A stretch of DNA of 64,000 nt, from assembly GCA_036873755.1 (NCBI GenBank), contig JAVTVY010017271.1, positions 124,001 to 188,000 on the forward strand, in the 5' to 3' direction. The position numbers and the translations under genes were made by a program. The notes beneath the pieces were generated by a model, which was not told the DNA's origin, did no database searches, and saw nothing but the letters and a program-made list of their open reading frames with translations. The first letter of the stretch is position 1, and the number at the start of each line of letters is the position of its first letter. The DNA comes from Hanleya hanleyi (taxonomy: Eukaryota > Mollusca > Polyplacophora > Lepidopleurida > Hanleyidae). This document shows, in pieces, positions 1-13,028 of the stretch.

Positions 1-208
1 TACCATGCTCATTGTCCTTTGGTGTGCCCCCTAAATGGACGTGTAGTTGGTGATCGGGATAGTACCCCATTCCATTGCTATCTGGAAGACTGGATAACAT
101 GGGCACCATTGTGGGACGATCACACATTTCAACCTTTTTCTTTCTCGGCTTTCTAGGTTTCGTCATTTGAATTGGTCTCTGTTCCAATGGTTTTATATGA
201 ATATGCAT
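1..208 (-). CDS. C2H2 zinc-finger factor, 3' exon (partial)
   Basis: On the minus strand a polypyrimidine tract ending in TTTCAG is followed at 208 by an open frame that runs to the left edge without a stop (69 codons). It opens Met-His, and that His completes the fourth zinc finger begun in the exon at 763-947 (spacing H-x4-H across the junction). Next come a Lys/Arg-rich stretch containing PRKPRKKK, a likely nuclear localisation signal, and then a Met-, Pro- and His-containing low-complexity tail. The phase-0 acceptor matches the phase-0 donor of the preceding exon, which is the main support. The gene continues outside the window, so the C-terminus is unknown. Confidence 0.75.
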   Translation of the reverse strand, partial: MHIHIKPLEQRPIQMTKPRKPRKKKVEMCDRPTMVPMLSSLPDSNGMGYYPDHQLHVHLGGTPKDNEHG

Positions 209-762
209 CTGAAATATTAAGTAAATTCCAAGATTAATCCACTGATATTGTTTTTGAAAAGAAGACATGTATAATATAAATGCAGATTTATTCAACAGAC
301 TAACACATTTATTTTTCTCACGTGGGAATTAACACAGCCAGTCTAAAGTACAGCGCAATCCATTTCCTTTTTACCCTGAAAGGAAAGTCAATCACAGATT
401 TGATAACAAGAGTGGCTTAATAACCTACAAATATCCGCTCGACATCTTTTTGAGTTTTTCTAGTTCAAAGGATTTCATACCTTTAGTATGGGTTTTATCC
501 CAGTGAGGTATGGTCGAAGAGTCAAAATTAACATATTACCTACTGAAAAAATTTTGATTGCTCTTTACATATATGTACACAACAAAATACATGACTGCAA
601 CTGATAGTTGTCCTGTGACGTTATGTAAAGGCCTTGGGAAATCTGTCAAGGTTTAAATCTGGAGATACTGATATGGAAGCACTTTGTCAGAGATGGAATA
701 TGTAGATCATTCTGTTATCGGGATATTGCAGACTTTGCACACGTGGTATGCACAGTTCATAC
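209..762 (-). other. Intron of the zinc-finger gene
   Basis: This 554-bp phase-0 intron has a donor reading AAG|GTATGA at 762 and an acceptor TTTCAG at 209 on the minus strand. It is AT-rich and I see no other feature in it. Confidence 0.7.
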
Positions 763-947
763 CTTCATGGTGTGGTTTTTAAGAGCGCTGTCGGTGGAGT
801 AACCTCGATGACATATACCACACTTGTGGGGACGATTTGCCTCTTTCTGCACCTGCGTGTCATGGTTACGTAGATGGTGCTGCAGATTGGAGAGTTGAGC
901 GAATGCCCTCTCACACCCTTCCATTGTGCACTTGTAGGGCTTCTCAC
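763..947 (-). CDS. C2H2 zinc-finger factor, internal exon (fingers 3 and 4)
   Basis: This 185-nt exon is bounded by an acceptor TTTTTAG at 948 and a donor GTATGA at 762. The first two bases complete a split Gly codon of the linker TGEKPY, and 61 codons follow. Finger 3 is C-x4-C-x12-H-x3-H and includes the stretch FAQLSNLQHH. Finger 4 is C-x2-C-x12-H but lacks its last His, which lies in the next exon. The QLSHLQQHTRIHTGEKPYKC...QLSNLQ arrangement resembles the ZNF362/ZNF384, Rotund/Squeeze and LIN-29 group of DNA-binding factors. That family placement is from recognition of motifs, not from an alignment. Confidence 0.85.
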
Positions 948-1344
948 CTAAAAATAGATAATTATAAACCATCATAGACCCATCATGACTGTTATTCACC
1001 CTCTGTATATCCCTATATGCCAAGTTTAGTCAGCAGGGCTGAAAATAAGAAGTGGGCAAGGTAACCTATGTACAGGTTAATTTGACGTGGTAACCAGACA
1101 GGTTCTTGGCCTAGTTGACATTGTCATGTTAAGTGGGATCTAAAGACCACACATAAAGACAGGTTATTAGTTTTCTGGAATTGGTAACTTGCTGGCAAAC
1201 TGAACAAAAGCTCACCACTAATTTCCAGTCCTGGTTCAGGCAGGAGACACCCTGGGAAATCTGTTTGTTACACACAATATGGAGATGTTCCGCACAATAT
1301 TACGAGAAAGATGTGGGTTCAGGTCTGCATGTTCCTTATTGATT

Positions 1345-3542
1345 AACATTATCCCAGGATCGTCATAGAATCTTCCCAAGATTATCCAAGGATCATCCTT
1401 GAAACATCCTAACATCATCCCAGGATCATCCTAGGAACATCCAAACAACATCCCAGCACCATGCTAGGAACATCACAACAACGTCCCAGCACCATGCTAG
1501 GAACATCCAAACAACATCTCAGCACCATGCTAGGAACATCACAACAACATCCCAGAATCATCCTAGAAAGATCTAAACATCCCAGAATGCTCCTAGGAAC
1601 ATCCAAACAACATCCCAGCACCATGCTAGGAACATCACAACAACATCCCAGGATCATCCTAGAAAGATCCAAACATCCCAGAATCCTCCTAGGAACATCC
1701 AAACAACATCCCAGTACCATGCTAGGAACATCACAACAACATCCCAGGATCATCCTAGAAAGATCCAAACATCCCAGAATCCTCCTAGGAACATCCAAAC
1801 AACATCCCCGGAACACCCAATATTATCCCAGGAACAACCCCACAGCATCCCAGGACCATCCAAATCCCAGGATCATCCTAGGAACACCCAAACAACAACC
1901 CATGAACATCCTGAAAACATCCCAATATCATCCCAGGATCATCCTTGGAACATCCAAATCCCATGATCATCCTAGGAACACCCAAACAACAACCCATGAA
2001 CATCCTGAAAACATCCCAATATCATCCCAGGATCATCCTTGGAACATCAAAATCCCAGGATCATCCTAGGAACACCCAAACAACAACCCATGAACATCCT
2101 GAAAACATCCCAATATCATCCCAGGATCATCTTTGGAACATCCAAATCCCAGGATCATCCTAGGAACACCCAAACAACAACCCATGAACATCCTGAAAAC
2201 ATCCCAATATCATCCCAGGGTCATCCTTGGAACATCCAAATCCCAGGAACATCGTAAGAACATCCCAATATCATCCCAGGAACACACCCACAGCATCCCA
2301 GCATCATCCTAGGAACATTCAAATCCCAAGATCATCATAGGAACATCCCAGAATTATCATAGGACATCCCAACAACATCCCAGGATCATCCTAGGAGCAT
2401 CCAAACAACATTCCAATATAATCACAAGAACAACCCAACAACATTCGATAATCATCCTAGGTACATACATCAACCAAAAGGATTACATCCCAACATTTAT
2501 CGCAGATCAACCTAGGAACATCCGAACAACATCGCAATATCCTCATAGGAACATTTAAACAACACCCCAGGATCATCCTAGGAACAACCCAACAACATCC
2601 CAAGATCATCCTAGGAACATCCAAATCCCAGGAACATCATAGGAACATCCCAATATCATTCCAGAATCATCCTAGGAAGATCCAAATCCCAAGATCATCA
2701 TAGGAACATCCCAGAATTATCATAGAACATCCCAACAACATCCCAGGATCATCCTAGGAGCATCCAAACAACATTCCAATATAATCACAAGAACAACCCA
2801 ACAACATTCGATAATCATCCTAGGTACATACATCAACCAAAAGGATTACATCCCAACATTTATCGCAGATCAACCTAGGAACATCCCAACAACATCGCAA
2901 TATCCTCATAGGAACATTTAAACAACACCCCAGGATCATCCTAGGAACAACCCAACAACATCCCAAGATCATCCTAGGAACATCCAAATCCCAGGAACAT
3001 CATAGGAACATCCCAATATCATTCCAGAATCATCCTAGGAAGATCCAAATCCCAAGATCATCATAGGAACATCCCAGAATTATCATAGAACATCCCAACA
3101 ACATCCCAGGATCATCCTAGGAGCATCCAAACAACATTCCAATATAATCACAAGAACAACCCAACAACATTCGATAATCATCCTAGGTACATACATCAAC
3201 CAAAAGGATTACATCCCAACATTTATCGCAGATCAACCTAGGAACATCCCAACAACATCGCAATATCCTCATAGGAACATTTAAACAACACCCCAGGATC
3301 ATCCTAGGAACAACCCAACAACATCCCAAGATCATCATAGGAACATCCCAACAACATCCCATGATCATCCAAGGAACATCCAGCAACATCCCAGGATCAT
3401 CCTAGGAACATCCAAACAACATCCCAGGATCATCCTAGGAATGTCCGAACAACATCCCAGGATCATCCTAGGAACGTCCGAACAACATCCCAGGGACCTC
3501 CTCACAGCATCCCAGGATCATCCTTGGAACATTCCAACAGCA
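1345..3542. repeat. CATCCTAGGAACATCC minisatellite
   Basis: About 2.2 kb of degenerate short repeats built from AACATCCCAGGATCATCCTAGG-like words. Several higher-order periods are visible: a 94-bp unit repeated about four times between roughly 1866 and 2240, and a 363-bp unit repeated nearly three times (a diagnostic word starts at 2461, 2824 and 3187). Long open frames on both strands here are by-products of the repeat and are not genes. Confidence 0.95.
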
Positions 3543-5460
3543 TGATGTTAGTAATAGTCCTGCATTGGAAACAATTTTTACACAAACGGAAACATTTCTG
3601 TTACATTACAATTAGTTACAAACTGTATATTTTTTGTGAACTGGTACTTGTTCAAATACAGTTGGTTACAAATTACATGCATATACTGACACTTTATCTA
3701 TCAATATGATTGGTTACAAATTAAGCTAATATTCAGTAAGAGATACTTATTACTTCAATCAGCTACAAACTGGACCAAGCACTGATACTATGTAGTTTCT
3801 ACAATGTATACAATCAGTTACAAATTAGATATTAATCACAAACTGATATTTAGATATTCATGTGTGACTGCAACAATGTAGAGACTTGTTCACTGTCAAG
3901 TGACAGGCTGGTGAGAGTACCCTGTACATTTGTCAACCAGCTAAACTCAGATGCAAATTTACTTATACAAACTTATACAAAAAATTTTGTTAAGCACTGG
4001 ATATAGTATTGGGCATTATTTTTCCCCAACATTTCCATAATTATAGGCGTAAATGTCAATGCAAATGTTATACAATGTTTATAATGTTTCATTTGCTGCA
4101 CACTTGTAAATGTTGTGTTTGTTGAGAGTAGTCTCCCTTCTTATAAAAATCCATAGATCAATTTTACTGTGAATATGCCTGTATTTACCAACAATGGACA
4201 AGTTATTGATCAATGTTCTGTATTATAATTCTAACAAACAAGAACACTTTATATCATCCACCATAAACTTTCAGTTGACAATGGCTGACATGCACATGCA
4301 TATATATAAGAACAGATTTCCCATTCATCTCAGCATTTATGAAAGACTTTACTCTGGCTTCATTTTTGTTGCATAAATTTCTCTTGTATACTATATTCAG
4401 TCAGAATGGGGAAGATTAACTGATTTATCTGCTGCAAAACATGAACTGTATTGTTATGTGGTTACAGTTGTCATTTGAGATAACGCCGTATAAAAGAAAT
4501 TCTTTATATATTTAGCTTTACGGGATTATCGATACTGGGGCAGATACTGGCCAAGCAAGAATTTGGAATATGAAGGGAATTAATTCTTGTTAGTTAATTG
4601 AAATGAGGAAATCCCTGTGTCTGCATAAACATTTTCAAGATATAGATGGTACCTAAAATTATGTATATCTGCATTATCATTGTATATCATGCGCTGACCA
4701 ATGGGCTGCATGTATTGTACGTTAATCTTCACAAATTACTGAAAATCTACAACTCAGCAGATTTTTATCATCAGACATGTCAAGCAAGTCTATAAATATG
4801 ACACAGATCAAAGACTAGATTTGGTTGCAGTCTCTTGTAATTTTTTTTTTTCTCTCCACGTGGTAGTCTGTTCTCTCTCTAGATTGCGCCTATATTACAA
4901 TTATTCCCTTTTTTTTTCGGATCAAGATAGATGATTTTGTATAATTTCCGTGTCATCAATTACCATCTCCTGCATAGCAATAAGCTGATGTTTAATGATG
5001 GGCCCACTCCAGCATGTTCACCTGAAGACGATAGTCACCATCAAGGTCTTGTTTGAAAAAAAAATATAGTAATGCAAATCAATAAAGGTGAAACATTGTA
5101 CAGTAAATTCTCTAATATTTAGTTTTTTCACAGGTAGTACATTTCTTGACCCCAAAATATTGGGGCAATCAAATTTATTACAACAGGCAGTTGATAAAAT
5201 GATACAAAAACAGGATATTTATAAATGTATAATTTTTACTATATTTAGGGATGTTCAAATATGTCAGTGACTGATCAAAACTTCAATTTAAATTTGTTAT
5301 TAATGGGGAGATAATTATTGATTACTACACCTAGTTCATACATGAAAATGTAGATATGAAATTTCCCCATCATGCCTAAATAAGCAATAAATAGTCAATT
5401 ACAATGGTCCAAGTGAATGAATGGTAACGGCAAATACTTTTCGTACACATATATAGGAAC
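3543..5460. other. AT-rich intronic sequence with weak GTTACAAA repeat
   Basis: From about 3604 to 3860 the word (A/T)GTTACAAA(T/C)T recurs about five times at irregular 50-75-bp spacing, a decayed tandem repeat. Poly-T and CT runs occur near 4840-4915. I see no exon, RNA gene or transposon end in the remainder. Confidence 0.5.
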
Positions 5461-5533
5461 CGGGGGTGGGGGGGGGGGGGTGATGCAGTAAAGCATGGGA
5501 ATTCAAAATATTTTGAAAGGTGGGGGGGGGGGC
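5461..5533 (+). repeat. G-run pair, possible G-quadruplex
   Basis: Two uninterrupted G tracts of 11 or more bases, each accompanied by shorter G runs, lie about 55 bp apart. Such runs can form G-quadruplexes in single-stranded DNA; only the base composition is seen here. Confidence 0.5.
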
Positions 5534-5639
5534 ATGTCCTGGACCCCACCAGCATGACACGCCTTGGTGCATATGGCTGTGATGGTATTTGAGGAATTTC
5601 CGCCCCTCCCAACAGGTCAAATCATCTTCCTATGCCACT

Positions 5640-7830
5640 GCTTTTATCTTTCAAAGGGCAAGAACCTTATTGACCTTTCAACCTGAATAATTTCTAGTTT
5701 GTCATAGGTATGAGGTATTAGTGACGTCTGATCACAATCTACGTCCTTGTAATGGAGTAACGTTTTCAATAATTTCCTGTTTGTGGGACGACCTTGACCT
5801 TGACATTGATCAATTTGACCTTTGATAATTTCACGACCTTGATAATTTCATGACCTGGCATATCGCCTCTCACTGAAGTAACCACTCAAAAGAAAAATTG
5901 AATTTCAATGCTTTCCCCATTTTCAGGTCACCGTGACCTCTGACATACTGACCTCAATTCTGGTAAGCGACATCTGCATGACCTCATGGTTATCATGTTC
6001 CATTTGTTGAGATGTTATGGAACTGAATAACTTATGATCAATCCATCCGACACAATCACAGTGAATTAGGAGGTGGGGGCAAATAGAGTGGCCTAGATTC
6101 ATTCCTGAACAAATTTGGAATGATGGTTTTGATATTTTTTTGAATTCAAGAAGAAAAAACAAAACATTTCTCCGGAAGTCCAGTATGAATAAAAACCTTG
6201 GATCCAGAAGCTCCAATGTGGTTTGCAACCTAGCAAGGATAACATAACTACATGTAGGGTCCACTGAACATGCAATTTCAAGTTTGGACGAGCAAAAATT
6301 AGAAATTTTAACATGGGAAAGATGGGAAAATTAAGGAAATAGACAGTCCAAATCTAGCCTATTTGAACATGCAAATTTTATATCCTGGTTAAATTCAACC
6401 CTGGCCCAGAAGAACTATATCAGGTTATAATGTTCCAGTTCTTATTACCGTCGATTCTGGAGTTCTGTCGATGTGGTGGGTGGAGGGAGCGGATTGTCAT
6501 GGTAAAATGACATACATGTATTATTTATGCTAAATATATGTTCCTGCTTCATCATCCTCTCATTATAAAAGTACATGTACGTATTGTATGTTGTTTTTGG
6601 CGTGCTTTTTTTTATGAGAGTTTCAGAATTAAAATCTAGGTTATCTTGCTATGAGGGATGCACCGATAAAAAACGTAAACAAACTTGACATAGATCCATG
6701 ACAAGGTTAGGCAGCCCAAGGTGTAAACAGGCTACATCTGGGATCATGATGACTGTCATCAAAACGATTTACATACTACTCGACATAATATTCAATTATA
6801 TATAGTTTTGCCGCTATGAGGCATTGCTTAAAACAAGTAAACATGATCAACAAGTCAGCTCCACTGAATGATACAGGACGGAGAGAGAACTAAATTTAAC
6901 GTAGCATTCCACAATATTTCGGCTATATATAGAGATTAGGCACTACATTTTTGGATATTTTATCAAGATGTGACCTGGGGTATGGCGAGGGCTAATACTT
7001 TGGCTCTTTTAATCCAACCCCCTCCCTGCCCCATGCTGTGAACAGAATACTTGAATATCCCACCCCTCCTACCCCTAATGCATCATCTCCCCTTAATCTA
7101 TGCACACAAAAACAATCACAATTTTAAACAATTTTCAGATTTTGGGATCACAGTGACCTTGACCTACATTTTGGTATGTGACTCATCGTGCACCCTTGAT
7201 GTATCAACTGACACACAAAAAAGTAATTTTCAATGATTTCCAGATTTTGGAGTCACAGTGAGCTTTGACTTTGACCAAAATTTTGATATGCTACATATCC
7301 ATTTCCCCTAATGAATACATTCAAGAAAATTATCAACTTTCAATAATATCCTGATTAATAGGTCTAGGTGACCTTTGACATCTGGCCTCGACCTTCATTT
7401 AGTATGCGACACATCGTCTCCCCCTAGGGTATCCACTCACCAAAAATTGGAACTTTAGACAGAAAATTGTCAATGGCCCATGATTTTTTTATTTTTACAT
7501 GCAGGCCACAGTTTCCTTTGACTTCTGACTTCGACCTCAATTTTGGTATGAGACACATCATCTCTACCTAACGTATCCACTCACAAAAAAATTGCAACTG
7601 TGGATAGAAAACTGTCACAGTTATAATAGACCAAACACGAATGGGTCAATTATTTCCCTATTTCTAGGCTAGTGGCCTTTGACCTTGGCCTCCATTTTGG
7701 TATGCACGCATCGCCTTCCCCTAGAGTATCCACTCACCAAAAACTGGAACCGCAGATAAAAAACTTTCCCAGATGTAGACCAGACACGAGGGGACAGACA
7801 GACGGATGGAAACTGTCATCACATCACAAA
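5640..7830. repeat. Degenerate repeat with TGACCT(T)TGAC half sites
   Basis: A decayed interspersed repeat recurs at roughly 110-155-bp steps, clearest from 7120 to 7790. Each unit has a core like GTGACCTTTGACCTT, then TTTTGGTATGNGACACATC and GTATCCACTCACC. The last unit runs into a tail with GACAGACAGACGGATGG. The core resembles nuclear-receptor half sites (AGGTCA and its complement). No protein is encoded. Confidence 0.7.
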
Positions 7831-8693
7831 TATATATAGTATTTTGGTGGGCGTATAAAAATACATCCCATATAACAGTGTAATTCATAGTACTTACATA
7901 TAGTAGTAGCTGGAAATACTGATAAAAGGAAGCCATTTTATATTTGGGAGAAAAACATTTAAATTGATGAAAGGGTGAATCTAATAGGATTATCACTACT
8001 TGTATGATTGATAATGTAATGTAACTTTTGTGTAACCAGACCCATAGCTAAGAGGGGTTTTCTGGGTTCGGACGAACAATTATACATTTCTCATACGAAT
8101 GCCCTTTTTTAGACTGAAGCGAATCCCCCATTTCCCATACAGTGAATCCCCTGATGTGCCCTTTTTGATTGAAGAGGAACCACTATGAAGGCGATGATAA
8201 GTATATATCTCTACTTCATTCATGTTCATGGCAATGTTGATACCAGCTTGGAACTGTTAAAAATGCTGGTGCAGAGGGAGTTAATAAATCCTGGCTATGG
8301 GCTTGGTAACATGCTGAGCAGCTAGCTGTTTCCCCGGAGGGCAGCCTGTTTGAAAGGGAATGTTAACATTGCCATCACTATTAAAGTTCTCTAGACAAGG
8401 CTCCATGGTGAAAATCAAATATAGGCAGATATGAGGTAGCAATTACATGTAACACGTTGTATATTTGTCCGAATATTGTTCATGCAGGAGAAAAAATTAC
8501 ATCTTGATGAAGTTGTCTAAGACATTTTGCTCACAAGGAAATATGACTGTTGTTTACATTTTGACTGTCTGTACGAACAGCATTTCTATAGTACCCCCAC
8601 TTATGTGGCAGCCGAGGGAACAAAAAAATATAGTATAATGTACTATTAATTTTACATGTATATACATACTAACAGCAAAATGGTATTGATCTA
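7831..8693. other. Unassigned intronic sequence
   Basis: AT-rich sequence with scattered stop codons in all frames. I see no exon, RNA gene or clear repeat boundary. Confidence 0.4.
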
Positions 8694-9287
8694 TTAACCC
8701 TATCTGGCCTGGGATCTTTGGGACCTGTCCAGGCCTGGGGAGCTGAAATGGCCCCCCCTTAATTATTTTTCTTACCCCTTGAGCTACATGTAGGGGGCTG
8801 AAACTTATCACACTATACCCTTGGGTGAATCTCTACCAGAAAATGTAAAAAAATCCAAGATGGCCACTTTGATGACGTCACAGTGTCGTCATTTTCAAAA
8901 ACGACATTTTTTGGTAGATTTTTCGGTCAGATTTTCCGAAATTTATATTTTTGCAATTTCTCTGCAAAAACTGCATGATAAATTAGTAAATATTAATGTA
9001 ATGCGAAATAAAATAGTTTTTGCCCACTTTTCATTGCAGAAAAGCAGAAATTTTAAAGAAATATGACAAAAACATCACTTTTCTGGGACCCCACGTGGCC
9101 GCCATCTTGGATTTACCCATGATCCTCTGCTCGGGGGGTTATGCAAATTGGCTCAAAATGACCTTAATACGATAAACTATAAAGTCCCGGGGTGTCAGCT
9201 CTCCATTTTTTGTCATTCCAGAGATAGCACAGAAAGTTTGGTAGGGGAGGCCATAATGGCCCCCCCCCCCAGATCAGGTAGGGTTAA
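8694..9287. mobile_element. TTAA-flanked MITE (piggyBac-like)
   Basis: The element body 8698-9283 starts CCCTATCTGGCCTGGG and ends with the inverse of CCCTACCTGATCTGGG. It is flanked on both sides by TTAA (8694-8697 and 9284-9287). TTAA duplication with CCC...GGG termini fits piggyBac; Kolobok also uses TTAA. Inside lies a further inverted pair, CCAAGATGGCC near 8857 and GGCCGCCATCTTGG near 9097, and a CRE-like TGACGTCA near 8873. It has no transposase and is non-autonomous. Confidence 0.75.
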
Positions 9288-9312
9288 GAACAAGCTTTCC
9301 TAAACATAATCC

Positions 9313-9340
9313 TTTTTTTTTCTCTCTCTCTCTCTCTCTT
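9313..9340. repeat. (TC)n microsatellite
   Basis: A poly-T stretch passes into about ten TC dinucleotides, abutting a GC-richer segment with the word CAGCCATTTTG. Confidence 0.9.
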
Positions 9341-11867
9341 CGGCAGCCATTTTGCCGGTTTTTCCTATTGGGTTATCTCCCTTTCCTAGGTTAAGAGATA
9401 GGGATTCCTTTAAAAGCCTTCTAGCCGAGAATTTTGCACAGTAACATCCATCCAACTGATAAATTTTGAGAGACATTGTGATTATCTCCAAACAGTTAGA
9501 ATATAAGAAAAAGTTAAATACCATTTATATGAATTTTTTCATGAATATGCTTCAAAACTAGGGCTATTCCTCATGATTTCTGGGTAATCAAATTGAGCAT
9601 GGGTCAGTTCACTTAACATTGCCTACAGCTAAAAAATGCACACCAACCTATACTTTTTTTCTTTGTTTTTTTTCTCATATTACACAATTATGAATGCAAC
9701 AACACACATTATTCAAAAAGTTAATCAATTTGATTCACCACCAGCGCACATCCTTAAACCCAGAACATGGATATTGAGGAATGTGCTGCATTTTTAGTTT
9801 ATCTTGGTAGCTTGAAAGCGATTTTATTGGATGAAAAGATGATAATGCCAGCTGACGTTATCCATAAATGGAGGAACTGCTGATGGTAAACTCTAGTAAT
9901 TGTACAAAAGTCTTTTGTTTGAGGGACAGCCTCTCATGTGAGTCACATCCTACAGCGGGGACAAATTTACGGAGACTACGTCAGTCAGTGACAGTCGAGT
10001 AAGCAGGTATTAGAGTAACATACTTAGGTGGTACGGTGCTGACTCGGACGAAAATCAACCACCGATCAGCAAAGCAGGGGGAAAAAGCGCCTCGAGAAAA
10101 CCTGAAAATCCACTATTCACCACATTTGTTCCAAGTCAACCAGGCGTGACGACTGATTAAGGCGAGTTTGCATTGGAGCACGTTCGGCTGGAGGCCATCT
10201 AAGCCAGATATCGGAAGAATATATATTTTTGGCGGGTCACTTTAATATCATACATGTACACTCCCCGTCAATTTTCACATCATACAGTATATGTACATGC
10301 AAGTGTAATCACTGAAACTGTGAAATTCCTATTTTTAACATTAGAAAGATAAAAGTACACTTTAATGCGGTGATTCACTAATTGTGCATCGAGAAAACTT
10401 AACAACACCCCTCTTTGCTTGATATCTAATTTTATCGAATAATGTAACATCTTACAATTAAAATTAAAATTTAGCCTTTTTTTTTATCAGGGAAATCTTG
10501 ACATCCACTTGACAGTTATAAAACCTTAGATGTCAGCAATTTAGAGCTTATTCAGCATGTAAATTACAAACAAATCTGAGACTACATGAAACACTCATAG
10601 CTGAATGTCATGTCACCCTGACTTTCTATACGGTACTACGGTAATTAATTTACATGCAAACAGATACGTCTTGAAGTATTCCCATTAAACTTATTCAAAT
10701 TTCATCTGATTATAATTCAAAAAGAGGGTAAAAACAGCCAAAAGCAAAAAAACAAAACATAAAAATTTAAGACAAAGAGTTCGTAATAACCTTCATTTCC
10801 GCAGGAAATGGGTATTATGCAGTAGGATGTGAAAGCTACATTTTAAAAACAATTGTTTTTATGTTTATTCTGCATTATAAAACCAGCTGGACATAAGCTG
10901 ATCACATTGAGGAAGTGCAATATGAAAATACAGTGCAAATAAACAACAACGCATGATATGATAATTAATTAACTACAGATCCAAATCTGTAAATTGTTTA
11001 CATGAAATCTGCATCTGTATTAGGGGGATTAGAGTGTCGTCACAGCACGCGATCATTTCACTCTTTTTTAATTACTCAAGCACACATGAAAAAAATTATA
11101 CTTATTGCAAATATTTCCTGCCAATTTAATCTGGCAGTGTCTCAACCCTCAAATGACTGATCTACAGATAAATTTAAGATCTCCCCATAATGGTGATGGG
11201 CGAAATGAATTTAGTACAAATGGACGCAAGAAAGGGGGAGATAAAAGATAGAACAGATCTGTAGATGCAAGGCCGAATATTTGTACACACTTGTTGCTAC
11301 AGGTATAGCGATGTTGAAAGGCCAACACAACAAGAGCTAACTGGGATGTCCACATGAGCACATATGCCCGTAATGCACACCAAGTTTGCTCTGCATGCAG
11401 ATCTTTCAGGTGGTTTCACAAGAAGAGATATCCAGAGAGGCAGTTTATATATATCCTGGCTGACACCCTGCCTTCAATTTGCTACAGGCTAGCATAATAT
11501 TACATGAACACCCTGACAGGCCTTGCCCTCCCACTCGAGAATATTTTGCTCGTGTGGTGACGGCCAGTTTGGATGGTGGAGGAAGCTGGAGTACCCAGAG
11601 TTTGAAATATTCAAAACAATTTAATACCCGTCACATGAGACAGGTGACCACAAAGTTTACCTGTCATTTTTCAGAATTACATGTACATGCGATTGTTAAA
11701 ATTGATTAATGACAAAGCGACCAATAAATTAAGGACACTTGGTTTCCATGCACTACAAGTAATTATTTCTTTTTTGCATGAACTTTTAGATATATTTTGA
11801 ACACAAAAACATGTTACACCCTCTGCATCTCCAAAGATTTGCCCTACTCTCATCCACTTGGGTGGTA
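9341..11867. other. Unassigned intronic sequence
   Basis: About 2.5 kb of AT-rich sequence without convincing exons, RNA genes or tandem repeats. Short open frames near 11149-11922 lack splice context or composition typical of coding DNA. Confidence 0.4.
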
Positions 11868-12607
11868 GGAATGTCCTGTTGGGTGATCGGGCATGCCCAT
11901 TGTAATACGATGGAGTGCCCAATCAAACCAACCAACCAACCAACCATAGCATATTTAATTGGGTGGTTGGGTATGTCCTATTGGATGGTTGGGAAAGTCC
12001 TATTCTGTGGTTGGGTATGTCCTATTGGATGGTAGGGCAGGACTGATTGGGTGGTTGGGTATGTCCTATTGGACAGTAGGGCATGACAGACTGGGTGGTT
12101 GGCTATGTCCTATTGGGTGTTTGGGAATGTCCTATTCTGTGGTTGGGCATACATCCTATTGGATGGTATAGCATCACTGATTGGGTGTGTTCTATTGGTC
12201 GGTTGGGAATGTCCTATTCTGTGGTTGGGCATGTCCTATTGGGTGGTAGGGCATAACTGATTGGGTGGTTGGGTATGTCCTATTGGATGTTCGGGAACGT
12301 CCTATACTGTGGTTGTTCATGTCTTATTGGATGGCATAGCCTGACTGATTGGATGGTTGGGTATATCCTATTGGATGGTTGGGCATGTCCTTATGTGGTT
12401 GGCCATGTCGTATTGGACAGCATAGCAGGACTGATTGGATGGTTGGGTAGGTCTTATTGGAAAGTTGAGAATGTCCTATTCTGTGGTTGGGCATGTCCTA
12501 TTGGACAGCATAGCATGACTGATTGGGTGGTTGGGTATGTCCTATTTGGTGGTTGGAAATGTCCTATTCTGTGGATGGGCAATCCTATTGGATGGCATAG
12601 CATTACT
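11868..12607. repeat. TGTCCTATTGGATGGT minisatellite, block 1
   Basis: Repeats of about 35 bp based on GGTTGGGTATGTCCTATTGG alternate with variants such as TATTCTGTGGTTGGGCATG and CATGACTGATTGGGTGG. The array is G+T-rich on the plus strand and continues after the insertions at 12608-12818 and 13029-14896. Confidence 0.95.
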
Positions 12608-12824
12608 CAGGGCGTCGTGTTTAGAATTAGTGCGTGAGCTAAAAATAGCTCACGTCAAAATATTTAGGAGAGGGTATTTAAAAGTCAGGCGAGTGATTGC
12701 AATATAATACAATATAAAATGTGACAGTTTACGTGAGCTAAAATCACTCTCGTGACATGAATTTATGCGAGTGTTTGTGTGCAGGTGAGCTATCACTCGC
12801 GCTAAACACGAAGCCCTGATTACT
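12602..12824. mobile_element. 211-bp MITE in the minisatellite, 6-bp duplication
   Basis: The element 12608-12818 begins CAGGGCGTCGTGTTTAG and ends CTAAACACGAAGCCCTG, near-perfect inverted termini. The flanks are ATTACT at 12602-12607 and 12819-12824, an exact 6-bp target duplication inside a minisatellite unit. Internal copies of GTGAGCTA and TAGCTCAC make sub-terminal hairpins. CAGGG termini suggest a hAT-like origin, although 8 bp is the usual hAT duplication. Confidence 0.85.
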
Positions 12825-13028
12825 GATTGAGTGTTTGGGTATGTCCTATTGGATGGCTGGGAATGTCCTTATCTGTGGTTGGGCATGTCCTATTGGACAG
12901 GACAGCAGGACTGATTGGGTGGTTGCGTATGTCTTATTGGATGGTTGGGAATGTCCTATTCTGTGGTTGGGCATGTCCTATTGGATGGTAGGGCATGCCT
13001 GATTGGGTGGTTGGGTATGTCCTCTTGG
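12825..13028. repeat. TGTCCTATTGGATGGT minisatellite, block 2
   Basis: The same array as 11868-12607, isolated between two transposon insertions. Confidence 0.95.

Noticed and set aside
1415..2257. Open frames of 72-202 codons on both strands
   Set aside because: They follow the minisatellite period exactly and occur on both strands; the peptides are simple repeats.
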